Assembly: GCA_947451045.1 (NCBI GenBank)
Contig: CANFXM010000005.1
Coordinates: 1-41,591 of the forward strand
Direction of reading: 5' to 3'
DNA from: Actinomycetota bacterium
Lineage (GTDB): Bacteria; Actinomycetota; Actinomycetes; Nanopelagicales; Nanopelagicaceae
Length of the DNA stretch: 41,591 bases
Of the stretch, positions 22,528 through 32,355 are shown piece after piece (positions within the stretch are counted from its first letter, which is position 1; every line of letters starts with the position of its first letter). A program made the translations under genes and the position numbers. The notes under the pieces were generated by a model that had not been told where the DNA came from, did not search any database, and saw nothing but the letters and a program-made list of their open reading frames with translations.

Positions 22528-25370
22528 TGAGTAGAGCAAACCCACAAGTAAATTTCCCTCGCAAGCGCGGTCCACTTTCAATCACAATTGGAATTTTGGC
22601 TGTCTTAGTAATCGCGCTTATCTCACTCAGCGGTTTTTACGCAGATTGGCTCTGGTTCAAGTCAGTCAACTTCACAAGCGTGTGGAGCACTGTCCTATTT
22701 ACAAAAATTGAACTCTTTTTCCTGATCGGTATTGCGACCTCCTTTATAATTTCGCTCAACATTTACTTAGCTTTTCGCCGCCGACCTTTTTATGTTCCAT
22801 TAGCTGTAGAAGCCGATAATCTCGAAAGATACCGCGCGCAAATAGAACCCATCAGACGCTGGGTCTTTGCAGCACTTGCAGTCGCACTCATTTATTTTGC
22901 TGGTACTTCTGGTTCTCAACTCTGGAATACCTGGTTGCTCTTTAAGAATTCAACAAGCTTCGGAGTCAAGGATCCACAATTTGGAATGGATATTTCTTTC
23001 TTTGCATTCAGATTACCGATGTGGCAAAGCATCATTGGTTGGGCAATTTCCACACTTGTACTTTCACTTATTGCAACTGCCATAGTCCACTACCTCTATG
23101 GCGGTATCAGACTTCAAGTTCGCGAAGATCGCACAACTGTTGCTGCTCGTGTTCAACTTTCTGTACTTCTTGGACTTCTTGTTTTGATGAAGGCAGTTGC
23201 ATATTGGTTTGATCGTTACGCACTCGTACTCAAGCAGAGTAAATTGATTACAGGTCTTACCTACACCGATGTCAATGCTGTTCTTCCTGCAAAGGCAATT
23301 CTTGCCGCCATTGCAGTGGTGTGTGCTCTTCTATTTTTTGCAAATATTGTGCGACGCTCATGGGTACTTCCAGCTGCGGGAACTGCACTTCTCGTCATCT
23401 CATCAGTTTTGATTGCAGGCATTTATCCTGGTGCGATTCAACAGTTTCAAGTAAAGCCAAGCGAATCCTCTAAAGAAGCTCCCTATATTCAACGAAATAT
23501 CGATGCAACTCGCGCAGCATACGGTTTAGATAATGTAAACGTAACTGACTACCAAGCAACAATTTCTACCTCTGCCGGGCAGCTGACAAAGGATGCTGCG
23601 ACTATTTCAAATATTCGCTTAATGGATCCAAATGTTCTTTCTGCAACATTTCGTCAATTACAACAGATAAAGCCTTATTACACATTCCCGGAATCACTCG
23701 ATGTTGACCGATATAAAGTAAATGGAGTTCAACGCGATGTGATTGTGGCAGTACGTGAACTCAACATTGAAGGTAATCCAAGTCGCAACTGGATCAACGA
23801 TCACCTTGTTTACACACATGGTTTTGGTTTAGTTGCCGCATACGGCAATGCCCGCGATGCGGACGGAAAACCATCTTTCGCTGTCGGAGACCTTCCACCT
23901 ACAAAGGGCTTAGGAACTTTCCAGCCTCGTATTTATTTTGGCGAAAATGTTCCTGACTATTCAATTATTGGCGGTGTAAAAACTAATTCTCCCGTTGAGT
24001 TTGATTATCCAGATGATGCATCATCTAATGGTCAGAAAAACTTTACCTATACAGGAACTGGTGGAGTACCAGTAGGTTCGCTTTTCAATAAATTCGTCTT
24101 CGCTCTAAAGTACCAAGAGCAAAAACTTCTGCTTTCAAACCTCATCAATAAAGATTCTAAAATCCTGTTCAACCGTAATCCACGTGATCGAGTTGCAAAA
24201 GTTGCTCCATGGCTCACTCTTGATGGAAATCCATACCCAGCAATTGTGGATGGAAAAGTTACATGGATTATTGACGGCTACACGACAAGTTCCGGGTATC
24301 CATATTCAAAAGAGACAGTACTTTCAAGTGCAACAAGTGATGCATTGACAGCTAATTCCACATCTATAACCGCGCAAAGTAATAAGACTGTTAATTACAT
24401 CCGTAACTCAGTCAAGGCGACAGTAGATGCCTACGATGGAACAGTTACTTTGTATCAGTGGGATGCAAAAGATCCTGTACTTGCAACGTGGAGTAAGGCT
24501 TTTCCAGGCAGCGTAAAACCTAAGAGCGCTATATCTGCAGAACTAATGCAACATATTCGATATCCAGAAGATATCTTCCGCGTACAGCGTGAAATTCTCA
24601 GTGCCTACCATGTAAAGACTGCAGGAGCTTTTTATGGTGGTCAAGATTTCTGGCGCGTGCCTCGTGATCCATCCACATTTGGTGGAAATGCAGGAGCGCA
24701 ACCTCCTTACTATCTCACTCTCCAATTACCTGGCGCTGCTAAACCTGCATTCTCATTGACAACACCATTTGTCCCTCGAGGTGGTCGAGAAAACTTATCT
24801 GCATTTGCAGTAGTGAATTCAGATTCTGGTCCTGATTACGGAAAAATTTCTGTATTGCAATTACCACGAAGTACTAACGTGGCCGGTCCTTCTCAAGTGG
24901 CTTCAAACTTTGAAGCAAAACCAGAAGTTGCTAACTCACTCTCACTGCTGCGCCAGGGTGGTTCTGACGTAGTACTTGGTAATCTCTTGACACTTCCAGT
25001 TGGTGGCGGATTACTTTATGTACAACCTGTCTATGTGCGTGCAACAGCAAATAGTGCTGCATATCCATTACTTCAAAAAGTATTAGTTTCATTCGGAGAT
25101 CAAATTGGTTATGACGACACACTTAAGGGTGCACTCGATCAAGTCTTTGGTGGAAATTCAGGAACAACTGCATCTACCGGAATTGGAAATACAACTACAA
25201 CAACTGGAACAACAAATAATGCATTAGCGAGTGCATTAGCGAGTGCCAAGCAAGCACTTACTGATGGACAAGCTGCACTTGCAAAAGGTGATTTCACTGC
25301 ATACGGACGTGCACAAGATCGCTTGAAGTCTGCAATTGCTTCAGCAATCGCTGCGCAATCTCGTAAGTAA
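22524..25370 (+). CDS. UPF0182 family large membrane protein
   Basis: This 948-residue protein matches the actinobacterial UPF0182 family (counterpart of Rv3193c). About seven membrane helices fall within residues 20-320. A large extracytoplasmic domain (about 320-860) has motifs such as YIQRNIDATRAAYGLD and IHYPEDLF-like (here IRYPEDIFRVQ). The C-terminus has a Ser/Thr/Asn-rich linker and an Ala/Lys-rich helical end. The family function is not established. The start overlaps the stop of the Lon-like protease gene, so the two proteins are translationally coupled and perhaps act together at the membrane. Confidence 0.93.
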   Translation: MMSRANPQVNFPRKRGPLSITIGILAVLVIALISLSGFYADWLWFKSVNFTSVWSTVLFTKIELFFLIGIATSFIISLNIYLAFRRRPFYVPLAVEADNLERYRAQIEPIRRWVFAALAVALIYFAGTSGSQLWNTWLLFKNSTSFGVKDPQFGMDISFFAFRLPMWQSIIGWAISTLVLSLIATAIVHYLYGGIRLQVREDRTTVAARVQLSVLLGLLVLMKAVAYWFDRYALVLKQSKLITGLTYTDVNAVLPAKAILAAIAVVCALLFFANIVRRSWVLPAAGTALLVISSVLIAGIYPGAIQQFQVKPSESSKEAPYIQRNIDATRAAYGLDNVNVTDYQATISTSAGQLTKDAATISNIRLMDPNVLSATFRQLQQIKPYYTFPESLDVDRYKVNGVQRDVIVAVRELNIEGNPSRNWINDHLVYTHGFGLVAAYGNARDADGKPSFAVGDLPPTKGLGTFQPRIYFGENVPDYSIIGGVKTNSPVEFDYPDDASSNGQKNFTYTGTGGVPVGSLFNKFVFALKYQEQKLLLSNLINKDSKILFNRNPRDRVAKVAPWLTLDGNPYPAIVDGKVTWIIDGYTTSSGYPYSKETVLSSATSDALTANSTSITAQSNKTVNYIRNSVKATVDAYDGTVTLYQWDAKDPVLATWSKAFPGSVKPKSAISAELMQHIRYPEDIFRVQREILSAYHVKTAGAFYGGQDFWRVPRDPSTFGGNAGAQPPYYLTLQLPGAAKPAFSLTTPFVPRGGRENLSAFAVVNSDSGPDYGKISVLQLPRSTNVAGPSQVASNFEAKPEVANSLSLLRQGGSDVVLGNLLTLPVGGGLLYVQPVYVRATANSAAYPLLQKVLVSFGDQIGYDDTLKGALDQVFGGNSGTTASTGIGNTTTTTGTTNNALASALASAKQALTDGQAALAKGDFTAYGRAQDRLKSAIASAIAAQSRK

Positions 25371-25401
25371 TTCGAGATTAACTGCAGCAGTTTTTGACGA
25401 T

Positions 25402-25431
25402 TTGGTCTTTACGGTCACTAACACCTACGAT
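25402..25431 (+). promoter_or_regulatory. Candidate promoter of the initiator tRNA
   Basis: TTGGTC (25402-25407) and TACGAT (25426-25431) are spaced by 18 bp and lie just before the tRNA 5' end at 25443. Both hexamers are imperfect, so this is only a candidate. Confidence 0.4.
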
Positions 25432-25442
25432 TGCGCTACCGA

Positions 25443-25519
<77 letters not shown>

Positions 25520-25523
25520 ATTG

Positions 25524-25553
25524 AAATAAGAGCCTACGGGCTCTTATTTTATT
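25524..25553 (+). terminator. Intrinsic terminator after tRNA-fMet
   Basis: An 11-bp perfect stem, AAATAAGAGCC (25524-25534) / GGCTCTTATTT (25539-25549), with a TACG loop (UNCG type) is followed by T-rich sequence. The A-rich left side makes it usable also for the convergent copA gene, whose stop is at 25568. Confidence 0.88.
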
Positions 25554-25567
25554 TAACGAGATGTGTT

Positions 25568-27811
25568 TTATTTAATGCGCAAAGAATTTGTTACAACGAA
25601 AAGTGAGCTCATAGCCATTGCCGCTGCTGCATAAAGGGGGGTGAGTAATCCAAGTGCTGCGATGGGTAGACCAATCACGTTATAGAGAAAAGCCCACCCA
25701 AGATTTGTTCGAATAATACGTACTGTTTTTTTCGACAACTCAAGTGCGTCAATCACACTTGAAAAAGTAGTCCGCATCAATGTGATGTCAGCGCTAGAGA
25801 TCGCTGTATCCGTTCCAGTTCCCATCGCCATACTCAAATCCGCAGCAGATAGTGCAGCCGCATCGTTAATTCCATCCCCAATCATGAGAACGCGATGGCC
25901 TTCCTGTTTGAGTTTTTCGACAATCGCTAATTTATCTTCCGGCATTGCGCTGGCAACAACATGGTCTGGGTCTATAGATACACGTGATGCAACAGAGGAA
26001 GCCACCTCAGCGCTATCACCTGTTACTAACCACGGAGTTATACCCATCGCTCTAAGTGCAATCACGGTCTCTGATGCATCACTTTTTATTTCATCACCTA
26101 CGGCGAAAACAGCAAGTGCCACGCCATCCCAAGCTAAAACCGAAATTGTTAGGCCAGAAGATTGAGCAACACTAATTGCACGCGAAATCTTTGGATGAAA
26201 TGAAGTCGATGAATGCGCAACGGCTTGTGGTGAACCAATGAGAACAACGGGAGATTGAATTCCAAGGTTGACTCGGCCCGCTGCTCCAGCGCCAGGTGTA
26301 ATAGAAAAATCTGAGACCGTTGTCGTATTTATCGATTGTGCAGAAACATAAGCACTAATTGCGTGGGCAATCGGATGATTATTTTGATTCTCAATAGATA
26401 AGGCCGTAGAAAGAATTGTTGCTTCCTTCAATAATTCTGTAAAGCCATTTCCTAATATTGCGCCAGCTTCTAAAACAACGGTGGCTTCCTGCACCTTCAT
26501 CACTCCCGCAGTAAGGGTTCCTGTCTTATCTAGGACGACAGTGTCTATTGTGCGAGCAACTTCAAGCACGCGAGGTTCGCGAATAACTATGCCCCGTTGA
26601 GCACCTCTTCCCGAGGCAACCAACAAAGCAACTGGCGTGGCCAGGCCAAGGGCACATGGGCATGCAATCACCAAAACTGTAATTGCAACGGAAATTGATT
26701 GAATTAATGAATCTCCGTTATATCGCCACACAAAATAGGTAGCAATTGCACCAAGAGTTACAACTGGTACAAAAACAGCACTTATTCGATCAGCAAGGCG
26801 TTGAATAGGTGCCTTAGTGCTTTGCGCATTTACAACCATTGCGGTAATTCTTGCTAATTCGGTGTCACTACCAATTCGAGTTGCACGCACCACAAGGCGA
26901 CCATTGTGATTGAGGGATGCACCGATAACAGTTGATCCGATAGTGACATCAATGAGTGCTGATTCACCTGTGAGCATTGAGTTATCTACCGCGCTACTTC
27001 CTGAAACAACTATTCCATCTGTCGCAATTCGATCTCCCGGGCGGACTTCAAACTCGTCACCTATTTGTAAATTTTCAATCGATGAAATTAGCGGTAATCC
27101 CCCACGAATAATGGTGACCTCTTTCGCGCCAAGGGATAGAAGAGCTGAAAGCGCGCTGCTTGCACGACGCTTTGCACGAGTTTCCAGATAGCGGCCAAGT
27201 ACTACTAAAAGAATTACTCCACCTGCGACCTCTGTATAAACATCGCCCGCACCTGTTGAATTTGCATAAATCGACCATCCGAATGCACTGAGTGATCCTA
27301 ACGAAACCAAATTATCCATCGTTGGATGAAAAAGATTTCGAAGTGCGGCGCGATGAATTGGCCACGCAACGAAAAGTACAACTGGGGTGGTGAGTCCTAT
27401 AACAAGCCAAGAAGTTGGCGAATATATTGGGTGTAGGACACCCAATAAATCTAACTTATCTAAGATCCATACATCTATTGCATGGTGCCAACTCATTATC
27501 ATAGAAATAGTTATTGCCGGAATTGCAAATAGAGCCGCAAAGAATAAGGCAATTGAAGATTTTTTATTATGCATGGAAACATGCGATGAATCACCCAGTG
27601 GTGAAGCCGAGTATCCAGCTTCCTTGATCTTCTGAATGAAAATTTTTGGGTTTATTTCAGCTGGAGCTAAAATATGGACGGTTTCAGAGCCAAAATTCAC
27701 ACTAGCTTTGACACCTTCCATTGAATTTAAAGTTCTTTCAATTGAATTCACACATGCCGAACAGGTCATACCTTGGACAGCTAAAGTCGTTGTCTCTAAT
27801 GAAGTTGTCAT
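25568..27811 (-). CDS. copA: Copper-translocating P1B-type ATPase
   Basis: CopA exports Cu(I) from the cytoplasm using ATP. The 747-residue chain has one N-terminal heavy-metal domain with MTCSAC (C17, C20), then eight membrane helices. The actuator motif is TGES (LTGESALID), the ion site is CPC (ACPCALGLATP) and the phosphorylation site is DKTGTLT. The nucleotide-domain HP motif is in NNHPIAHAI, and GDGINDAAALSAADL closes the hinge. CPC plus HP marks the Cu/Ag subgroup. It is last in the operon aroA-rsgA-hisN-copA, and its ATG overlaps the hisN stop (ATGA). No copper-sensor gene or operator is evident. Confidence 0.94.
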   Translation of the reverse strand: MTTSLETTTLAVQGMTCSACVNSIERTLNSMEGVKASVNFGSETVHILAPAEINPKIFIQKIKEAGYSASPLGDSSHVSMHNKKSSIALFFAALFAIPAITISMIMSWHHAIDVWILDKLDLLGVLHPIYSPTSWLVIGLTTPVVLFVAWPIHRAALRNLFHPTMDNLVSLGSLSAFGWSIYANSTGAGDVYTEVAGGVILLVVLGRYLETRAKRRASSALSALLSLGAKEVTIIRGGLPLISSIENLQIGDEFEVRPGDRIATDGIVVSGSSAVDNSMLTGESALIDVTIGSTVIGASLNHNGRLVVRATRIGSDTELARITAMVVNAQSTKAPIQRLADRISAVFVPVVTLGAIATYFVWRYNGDSLIQSISVAITVLVIACPCALGLATPVALLVASGRGAQRGIVIREPRVLEVARTIDTVVLDKTGTLTAGVMKVQEATVVLEAGAILGNGFTELLKEATILSTALSIENQNNHPIAHAISAYVSAQSINTTTVSDFSITPGAGAAGRVNLGIQSPVVLIGSPQAVAHSSTSFHPKISRAISVAQSSGLTISVLAWDGVALAVFAVGDEIKSDASETVIALRAMGITPWLVTGDSAEVASSVASRVSIDPDHVVASAMPEDKLAIVEKLKQEGHRVLMIGDGINDAAALSAADLSMAMGTGTDTAISSADITLMRTTFSSVIDALELSKKTVRIIRTNLGWAFLYNVIGLPIAALGLLTPLYAAAAMAMSSLFVVTNSLRIK

Positions 27812-28605
27812 GAGAGTGCTTCTACAATCTTTGTGTGTAACTTTCCATTTGTTGATAATCCACTCTTTTGGAATGGTCCATTAACGCCATTCGTTCCCGA
27901 AAATTGACCACCTGCCTCACGAACTATGACATCGAGAGCTGCCATATCCCACAAGGCAAGAGCCGGTTCGATTGCAACGTCTACCGCGCCTTCTGCAACC
28001 AACATGTGCGACCAAAAATCACCTAGACCACGGGTGCGCCATGAATCATCTAATAGTTTTCGAAATGACGATAATTTTTCATTCCATCCAACAAAGTCAG
28101 AATAAGTGATTGATGCATCAGATATTGATTCCACTTTTGAGACAGAAATCTTTTTTGGTGCACCCTTTGCGAAAATGACATATGAGCCAGAACCTTCAGA
28201 TGCATACCAACGACGTGAAAGTGCCGGAGCGCTTACAACTCCAACCACAACTTTTTCACTGCCATCTTCACTTCGTTCTACTAAACCAATCAGTGTTGCC
28301 CAGGTTGGAACTCCGCGCATGAAGTTCTTCGTGCCATCAATCGGATCTATGACCCAATATCTTTTTGCCTTTTCATGCGTACTTCCGAACTCTTCTCCCA
28401 GCACTCCATCGTGTGGACGATCCTTAGCGATTGCTGTAGTGATTGCTTGTTCTGTTGCTCGATCAGCATCAGTTACTGGAGTGTTATCTGGTTTGGTACT
28501 TATAACTAAATCTTGCGCCTGATAGCGATCTAACGTAATTGCATCTGCAATATCTGCAAGTTTGTGTGCAAGAGCTAAATCCTCTTTGTAGTCAAATGCG
28601 CTCAT
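27808..28605 (-). CDS. hisN: Inositol monophosphatase family; likely histidinol-phosphatase
   Basis: This 265-residue protein has the Mg-dependent IMPase fold: GEEFG near residue 70, DPIDGTKNF near residue 87 (metal-binding Asp residues), and WDMAALDVIVREAGG near residue 216. In Actinobacteria the closest family of this size is HisN, which removes phosphate from L-histidinol phosphate in histidine synthesis. Other IMPase activities cannot be excluded, so the symbol is tentative. It lies 5 bp after rsgA and overlaps copA by four bases; the neighbours aroA and rsgA are common partners in this phylum. Confidence 0.85.
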   Translation of the reverse strand: MSAFDYKEDLALAHKLADIADAITLDRYQAQDLVISTKPDNTPVTDADRATEQAITTAIAKDRPHDGVLGEEFGSTHEKAKRYWVIDPIDGTKNFMRGVPTWATLIGLVERSEDGSEKVVVGVVSAPALSRRWYASEGSGSYVIFAKGAPKKISVSKVESISDASITYSDFVGWNEKLSSFRKLLDDSWRTRGLGDFWSHMLVAEGAVDVAIEPALALWDMAALDVIVREAGGQFSGTNGVNGPFQKSGLSTNGKLHTKIVEALS

Positions 28606-28610
28606 GCGCT

Positions 28611-29657
28611 TTAGTCTAGCGAAGCAAGATTTTCTGCGGGTATTTCACCCTTTATTGCGAGTAAGGAGCGAAGGCTTTCCAAGCGCGCAGTACGTGCGGA
28701 ATTGGTCACACCATCTGGTGCGGCCCATGCATCTAATTTGCAATCTTTTTCATTATGCGAGCAATTATTCATACACGATGCGGCAACCTCAGATAGGTCG
28801 CTAAAGGCTGCGACAATTTTATTGGCATCAAAGTGCGATAATCCGAATGCTCTAATTCCTGGAGTATCAATAATCCATCCGTCTTGAAGTTCTAAGGTTG
28901 CAGCAAGTGGAAGAGCGATAGCACTTGAAGATGTATGGCGCCCACGTCCTGTTACGTCATTGACGTCACCCGTTAGGCGCATCGCGTTTGGAACTAATGC
29001 ATTGATCAGTGTTGACTTTCCTACGCCTGAATGGCCAACGAGCACCGAAGTTTTTCCAAGTAAGACTCTACGGAGCATCGCAATATCTTCTTCTCGTGAA
29101 TCAGTTTTGATTGAAGTATGAAGAATTTGAATTCCTAAATGCTCGTAATCTGCCAAAAAAGATGGCGCTTCACCTAAGTCATTCTTAGTAATAAGAAGTA
29201 TCGGAGTAATTCCTTCATTAAAAGCACAAACAAGAAATCGATCAATGAGTCCTCGACGTGGCTCTGGGTTTGAAGCAGCGACGACAATAACAAGTTGGTC
29301 AATATTTGCAACGATGGTTCGTTCTACTTTAGCAACATCATCAACAGTTCTACTCAGCGAATTTCGTCGCTCTTTTACTGCAACGATTCGTGCCAGTGAC
29401 CCATCGCTGCCACTAATGTCACCGACAACCGAAACAAGATCTCCTACAACAACTGATTTTGGTCCCAACTCACGAGCACGCATCGCGGTAATAATTTTTC
29501 CTTCATCAGTAATACATGTTGTCCGACCGCGATCGACTGTTGTTACTAATACTTGCTTGGCGCCAGAATAATCTGGACGATCTTTGCTTCTTGGTCGAGT
29601 GCTTCGCGCAGGACGGATGTGTGCATCCGATTCGTCGTATTCGCGTGGCGCCATCAT
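28611..29657 (-). CDS. rsgA: Ribosome small subunit-dependent GTPase A
   Basis: RsgA (YjeQ) is a late 30S-ribosome maturation GTPase with circularly permuted motifs: G4 ITKND comes before G1 GHSGVGKST and G3 DTPG. An N-terminal OB fold precedes these, and a C-terminal zinc finger shows C-x4-C-x-H-x5-C character (CMNNCSHNEKDC). The start at ATG 29657 overlaps the aroA TGA by four bases; ATG 29654 is equally possible. A longer frame from 29675 would overlap aroA needlessly. The aroA-rsgA-hisN order is conserved in many Actinobacteria. Confidence 0.94.
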   Translation of the reverse strand: MMAPREYDESDAHIRPARSTRPRSKDRPDYSGAKQVLVTTVDRGRTTCITDEGKIITAMRARELGPKSVVVGDLVSVVGDISGSDGSLARIVAVKERRNSLSRTVDDVAKVERTIVANIDQLVIVVAASNPEPRRGLIDRFLVCAFNEGITPILLITKNDLGEAPSFLADYEHLGIQILHTSIKTDSREEDIAMLRRVLLGKTSVLVGHSGVGKSTLINALVPNAMRLTGDVNDVTGRGRHTSSSAIALPLAATLELQDGWIIDTPGIRAFGLSHFDANKIVAAFSDLSEVAASCMNNCSHNEKDCKLDAWAAPDGVTNSARTARLESLRSLLAIKGEIPAENLASLD

Positions 29658-30952
29658 TGAAGAATTGAGCTCCACAAGCCAGGAAAATCTGGCAAAGTTT
29701 TTCTCGTTGTAGCAATATTTTCTACTTCTATACCCTGTGTAACAAGGCCAATCACAGCTCCTGCTGTTGCAAGTCGATGATCATCATAGGTATGAAATAT
29801 TCCAGCATGTAATGGTGCAGGAGTTATATGCAGCGAACTCTCTTCTTCCCGAACATTTCCACCGAGTGAATTTATTTCACGTGTCAGTGCTGCAAGGCGA
29901 TCAGTCTCATGCAAGCGAAGGTGACCAATGCCTCGAAGGTGTGAAGGTGAATTAGCAAGGGCAGCCATTGCAGCAATTGATGGCGTTAGTTCTCCAACAT
30001 CATGGAGATCGATATCTATGCCTGAAATTTGGCCATTTCCATTTACTGTGAGTCCATTGTCATTGAGCTCAACTTTGGCGCCCATTCGCGTAAGAATTTC
30101 GCGAAGTTGATCACCTGGTTGCGTTGTTTTGGTAGGCCAATCAGCAATCGTGATCCTTCCTCCGCACACCATTGCCATAGACAAAAAGGGTGCAGCATTA
30201 GAAAGGTCTGGCTCGATAACTAAATTTTTTCCAATCAAATTTCCAGCGTTCACGCTCCACGTGTGTGACGCAGTATCAACAATAACTTCGGCGCCAAAGT
30301 CGCGAAGCATTTCGACTGTCATTTCAATATGAGGCATTGATGGGAGTGTTGAACCAACATGTCGAGCAACTAATCCATTTTTCATACTTGGAGCAACTAG
30401 TAAGAGGGCAGAAAGAAACTGACTTGAGGCACTTGCATCGATATGTAATTCGCCTCCTGGAATTTCACCTTTTCCATGAAGAATCATTGGCAAGCTATAT
30501 CGACCCTCATGACTAATGGAAATACCTAAATCCTCAAGTGCTTTGATTACGGGGCCAAGTGGACGCTCGTGGGAACGAGGATCTCCATCAAAGGAGATAT
30601 CACCTTTAGCTAACGCAGCAAATGGTGGTAAAAAACGCATTACAGTTCCGGCATTTCCAACATCAACTGCAACATTTCCGTGCAATGGTGCTGGAGTTAT
30701 TTTCCAATAAAATTCATTTTCGCCTTGAATTTCATCAATGCTTATTCCCAGGGCGCGAAGGCCATCAACCATGAGTTCGGAATCTCGTGAAACTAATGGC
30801 CGGCGTAAAATCGATGGGCTTTTACTTTGCGAAGCAAGAATGAGCGCTCTATTAGTAACTGATTTTGAACCGGGAATTACTACACGCGAAATTACATTGC
30901 GTGCACCTCGATATGGCGCAGGCCAATGAGGTTGAACTTTCGCTTCCGGCAT
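29654..30952 (-). CDS. aroA: 3-phosphoshikimate 1-carboxyvinyltransferase (EPSP synthase)
   Basis: AroA condenses shikimate 3-phosphate and phosphoenolpyruvate in the shikimate pathway to aromatic amino acids. The 432-residue protein shows GSKSVTNRALILAS (substrate-binding Lys/Arg, near residue 29), DVGNAGTVMRFLPP (near residue 92) and LRLHETDRLAALTREI (near residue 346). The motif GNAGTVMRF is the class I type. It starts the operon and appears leaderless: TAGACT is placed six bases before the ATG. The divergent HMCES-type gene starts only 22 bp away. Confidence 0.95.
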   Translation of the reverse strand: MPEAKVQPHWPAPYRGARNVISRVVIPGSKSVTNRALILASQSKSPSILRRPLVSRDSELMVDGLRALGISIDEIQGENEFYWKITPAPLHGNVAVDVGNAGTVMRFLPPFAALAKGDISFDGDPRSHERPLGPVIKALEDLGISISHEGRYSLPMILHGKGEIPGGELHIDASASSQFLSALLLVAPSMKNGLVARHVGSTLPSMPHIEMTVEMLRDFGAEVIVDTASHTWSVNAGNLIGKNLVIEPDLSNAAPFLSMAMVCGGRITIADWPTKTTQPGDQLREILTRMGAKVELNDNGLTVNGNGQISGIDIDLHDVGELTPSIAAMAALANSPSHLRGIGHLRLHETDRLAALTREINSLGGNVREEESSLHITPAPLHAGIFHTYDDHRLATAGAVIGLVTQGIEVENIATTRKTLPDFPGLWSSILQ

Positions 30953-30977
30953 GTGCTCAGTCTATCCTTGTCACATG
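30950..30977. promoter_or_regulatory. Bidirectional leaderless promoter, aroA / HMCES
   Basis: The two start codons are 22 bp apart. On the minus strand TAGACT (30964-30959), a 6-nt spacer and ATG 30952; on the plus strand TATCCT (30963-30968), a 6-nt spacer and ATG 30975. The hexamers share the TA at 30963-30964. The outer ends CATGTG and CACATG form a perfect inverted repeat containing both start codons. Confidence 0.75.
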
Positions 30978-31715
30978 TGTGGTCGTTATGCGCAAAGCGC
31001 GCAAATTAGAGATCTGATGGAACAATTTGAGGTCACTGGTGTCACGCCTCGAGAGGCTCTGCCTCAAAATTGGAATATCGCACCTACAAATGAGATTTAT
31101 ATTATTCGTTCTTCAGGATTCAATGGTGGTGATGCATTTTCTCGAGATCTAACGACGCTTTCGTGGGGATTGATTGCGCCATGGCTCAAGGAAATGAGTG
31201 AAGCAAGAATTTCTCAATCCCGCGCTATAAATGCGCGAAGTGAATCCATACATGAGAAACCAACTTTTCGTGATGCATTCCGCCGAACACGATGTTTGAT
31301 TCCTGCAGAAGGTTATTACGAATGGGCAACCGCTCTCGGTGCATATTCTCCAAAACAACCATTTTTCATTACCTCGGATAATTCTCGGCAACTTTCCATC
31401 GCTGGAATTTGGAGTGCGTGGCAATCACCCGAAGGAAATATTATTGAGAGTGCATCAGTAATAACTCGTGAAGCAGTGGGCGAACTTGCGACTATTCATA
31501 GTCGAATGCCCGTGATGATGCCTCGCGAGCGATGGGATGCATGGCTCAATCCTTCGGAACGAGATATCCCGACGCTTCAAAATCTGATGCAATTAGATCA
31601 ACCAGCCGCTCATTTGGTGGCGCACCCTGTTTCTGGCGCGGTAAATTCAGTTTCCAACAACGGTAAAGATTTGACGCGTGCAATAACTCTCGGAGAGCCA
31701 GAAACTCTCTTTTAG
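30975..31715 (+). CDS. yedK: SOS response-associated peptidase (HMCES/YedK)
   Basis: This SRAP-domain protein crosslinks to abasic sites in single-stranded DNA through Cys2, exposed after Met removal. I chose ATG 30975 because it gives MCGRY, the invariant family start; a frame from 30951 would bury the Cys inside the chain. Other active-site motifs are present: NWNIAPTNE (Asn), [11 protein letters not shown] (Glu) and IHSRMPV (His). The protein has 246 residues, typical length. It likely protects replication forks from abasic-site breakage. The message appears leaderless and divergent from aroA; sigR follows after 16 bp with its own -10. Confidence 0.93.
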   Translation: MCGRYAQSAQIRDLMEQFEVTGVTPREALPQNWNIAPTNEIYIIRSSGFNGGDAFSRDLTTLSWGLIAPWLKEMSEARISQSRAINARSESIHEKPTFRDAFRRTRCLIPAEGYYEWATALGAYSPKQPFFITSDNSRQLSIAGIWSAWQSPEGNIIESASVITREAVGELATIHSRMPVMMPRERWDAWLNPSERDIPTLQNLMQLDQPAAHLVAHPVSGAVNSVSNNGKDLTRAITLGEPETLF

Positions 31716-31718
31716 CGA

Positions 31719-31734
31719 TAATCTATCTACGATG
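31719..31734 (+). promoter_or_regulatory. Leaderless promoter of sigR
   Basis: TAATCT (31719-31724) is followed by seven bases and ATG 31732. It begins four bases after the stop codon of the preceding gene. Confidence 0.6.
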
Positions 31735-32355
31735 ACATCGACAGACTTAGTCAAAGAGAGCTCAGCGGAACGCACTGTCCGCTTTGAGCGCGATGCCCTT
31801 GCATACACAAATCAACTTTATGCTGCTGCACTTCGTTATACAAAGAATCCAGATGATGCAAAAGATTTAGTTCAAGATACATATTTGAAAGCATTTGCAT
31901 CATTTCATCAATTTGAACCTGGAACGAACTTGAAAGCTTGGCTTTACCGAGTTCTTACAACAACATTTATAAATACATACCGTAAAGATCAAAGGCGTCC
32001 ACAACTGACATCGAGTGAAGTAGATGATTCAGATCTTTTCAAATCTGCATCACACACCAGCGATCAAGGAAAATCTGCAGAAGTAGAAGCTCTCGAGAAC
32101 CTGCCTGATAGCGATATTAAACGTGCTCTTCTAGATATTCCTGAAGAGTTTCGTATCGCGGTTTATTTAGCAGATGTTGAAGGATTTTCTTATAAAGAAA
32201 TTGCCGAAATCGTAGGTGCACCATCTGGAACCATCATGTCGCGCCTACATAGAGGAAGAAAACAGCTTCGCGAGCGGTTAACCGAGTACGCGAAGGATCT
32301 TGGATATAACACAGATTCCAAGAAGATCGCTCCTGCCGAAGGGAGTACACAATGA
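31732..32355 (+). CDS. sigR: ECF sigma factor, SigR/SigH type
   Basis: This 207-residue ECF sigma factor has region 2 ([26 protein letters not shown], shown here as key core LKAWLYRVL) that melts the -10. Region 4 reads [25 protein letters not shown] (core [17 protein letters not shown]), which contacts the -35. The next gene encodes an RsrA-type zinc anti-sigma with the redox motif. The pair is the actinobacterial thiol-oxidative stress system controlling thioredoxin and protease genes. The ATGA overlap couples sigR to the anti-sigma gene. No GGAAT-type SigR promoter was found in front of it, but a leaderless -10 is present. Confidence 0.9.
   Translation: MTSTDLVKESSAERTVRFERDALAYTNQLYAAALRYTKNPDDAKDLVQDTYLKAFASFHQFEPGTNLKAWLYRVLTTTFINTYRKDQRRPQLTSSEVDDSDLFKSASHTSDQGKSAEVEALENLPDSDIKRALLDIPEEFRIAVYLADVEGFSYKEIAEIVGAPSGTIMSRLHRGRKQLRERLTEYAKDLGYNTDSKKIAPAEGSTQ

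Noticed and set aside
25195-25260. DNA repeats near the UPF0182 C-terminus
   Set aside because: They are short Ala/Ser- and Thr-rich codon repeats inside the linker of the coding sequence.
30951-30974. Upstream start for the HMCES-type protein
   Set aside because: It would add eight residues before MCGRY and so bury the catalytic Cys2. The -10 lies within this stretch, so it would not be transcribed.
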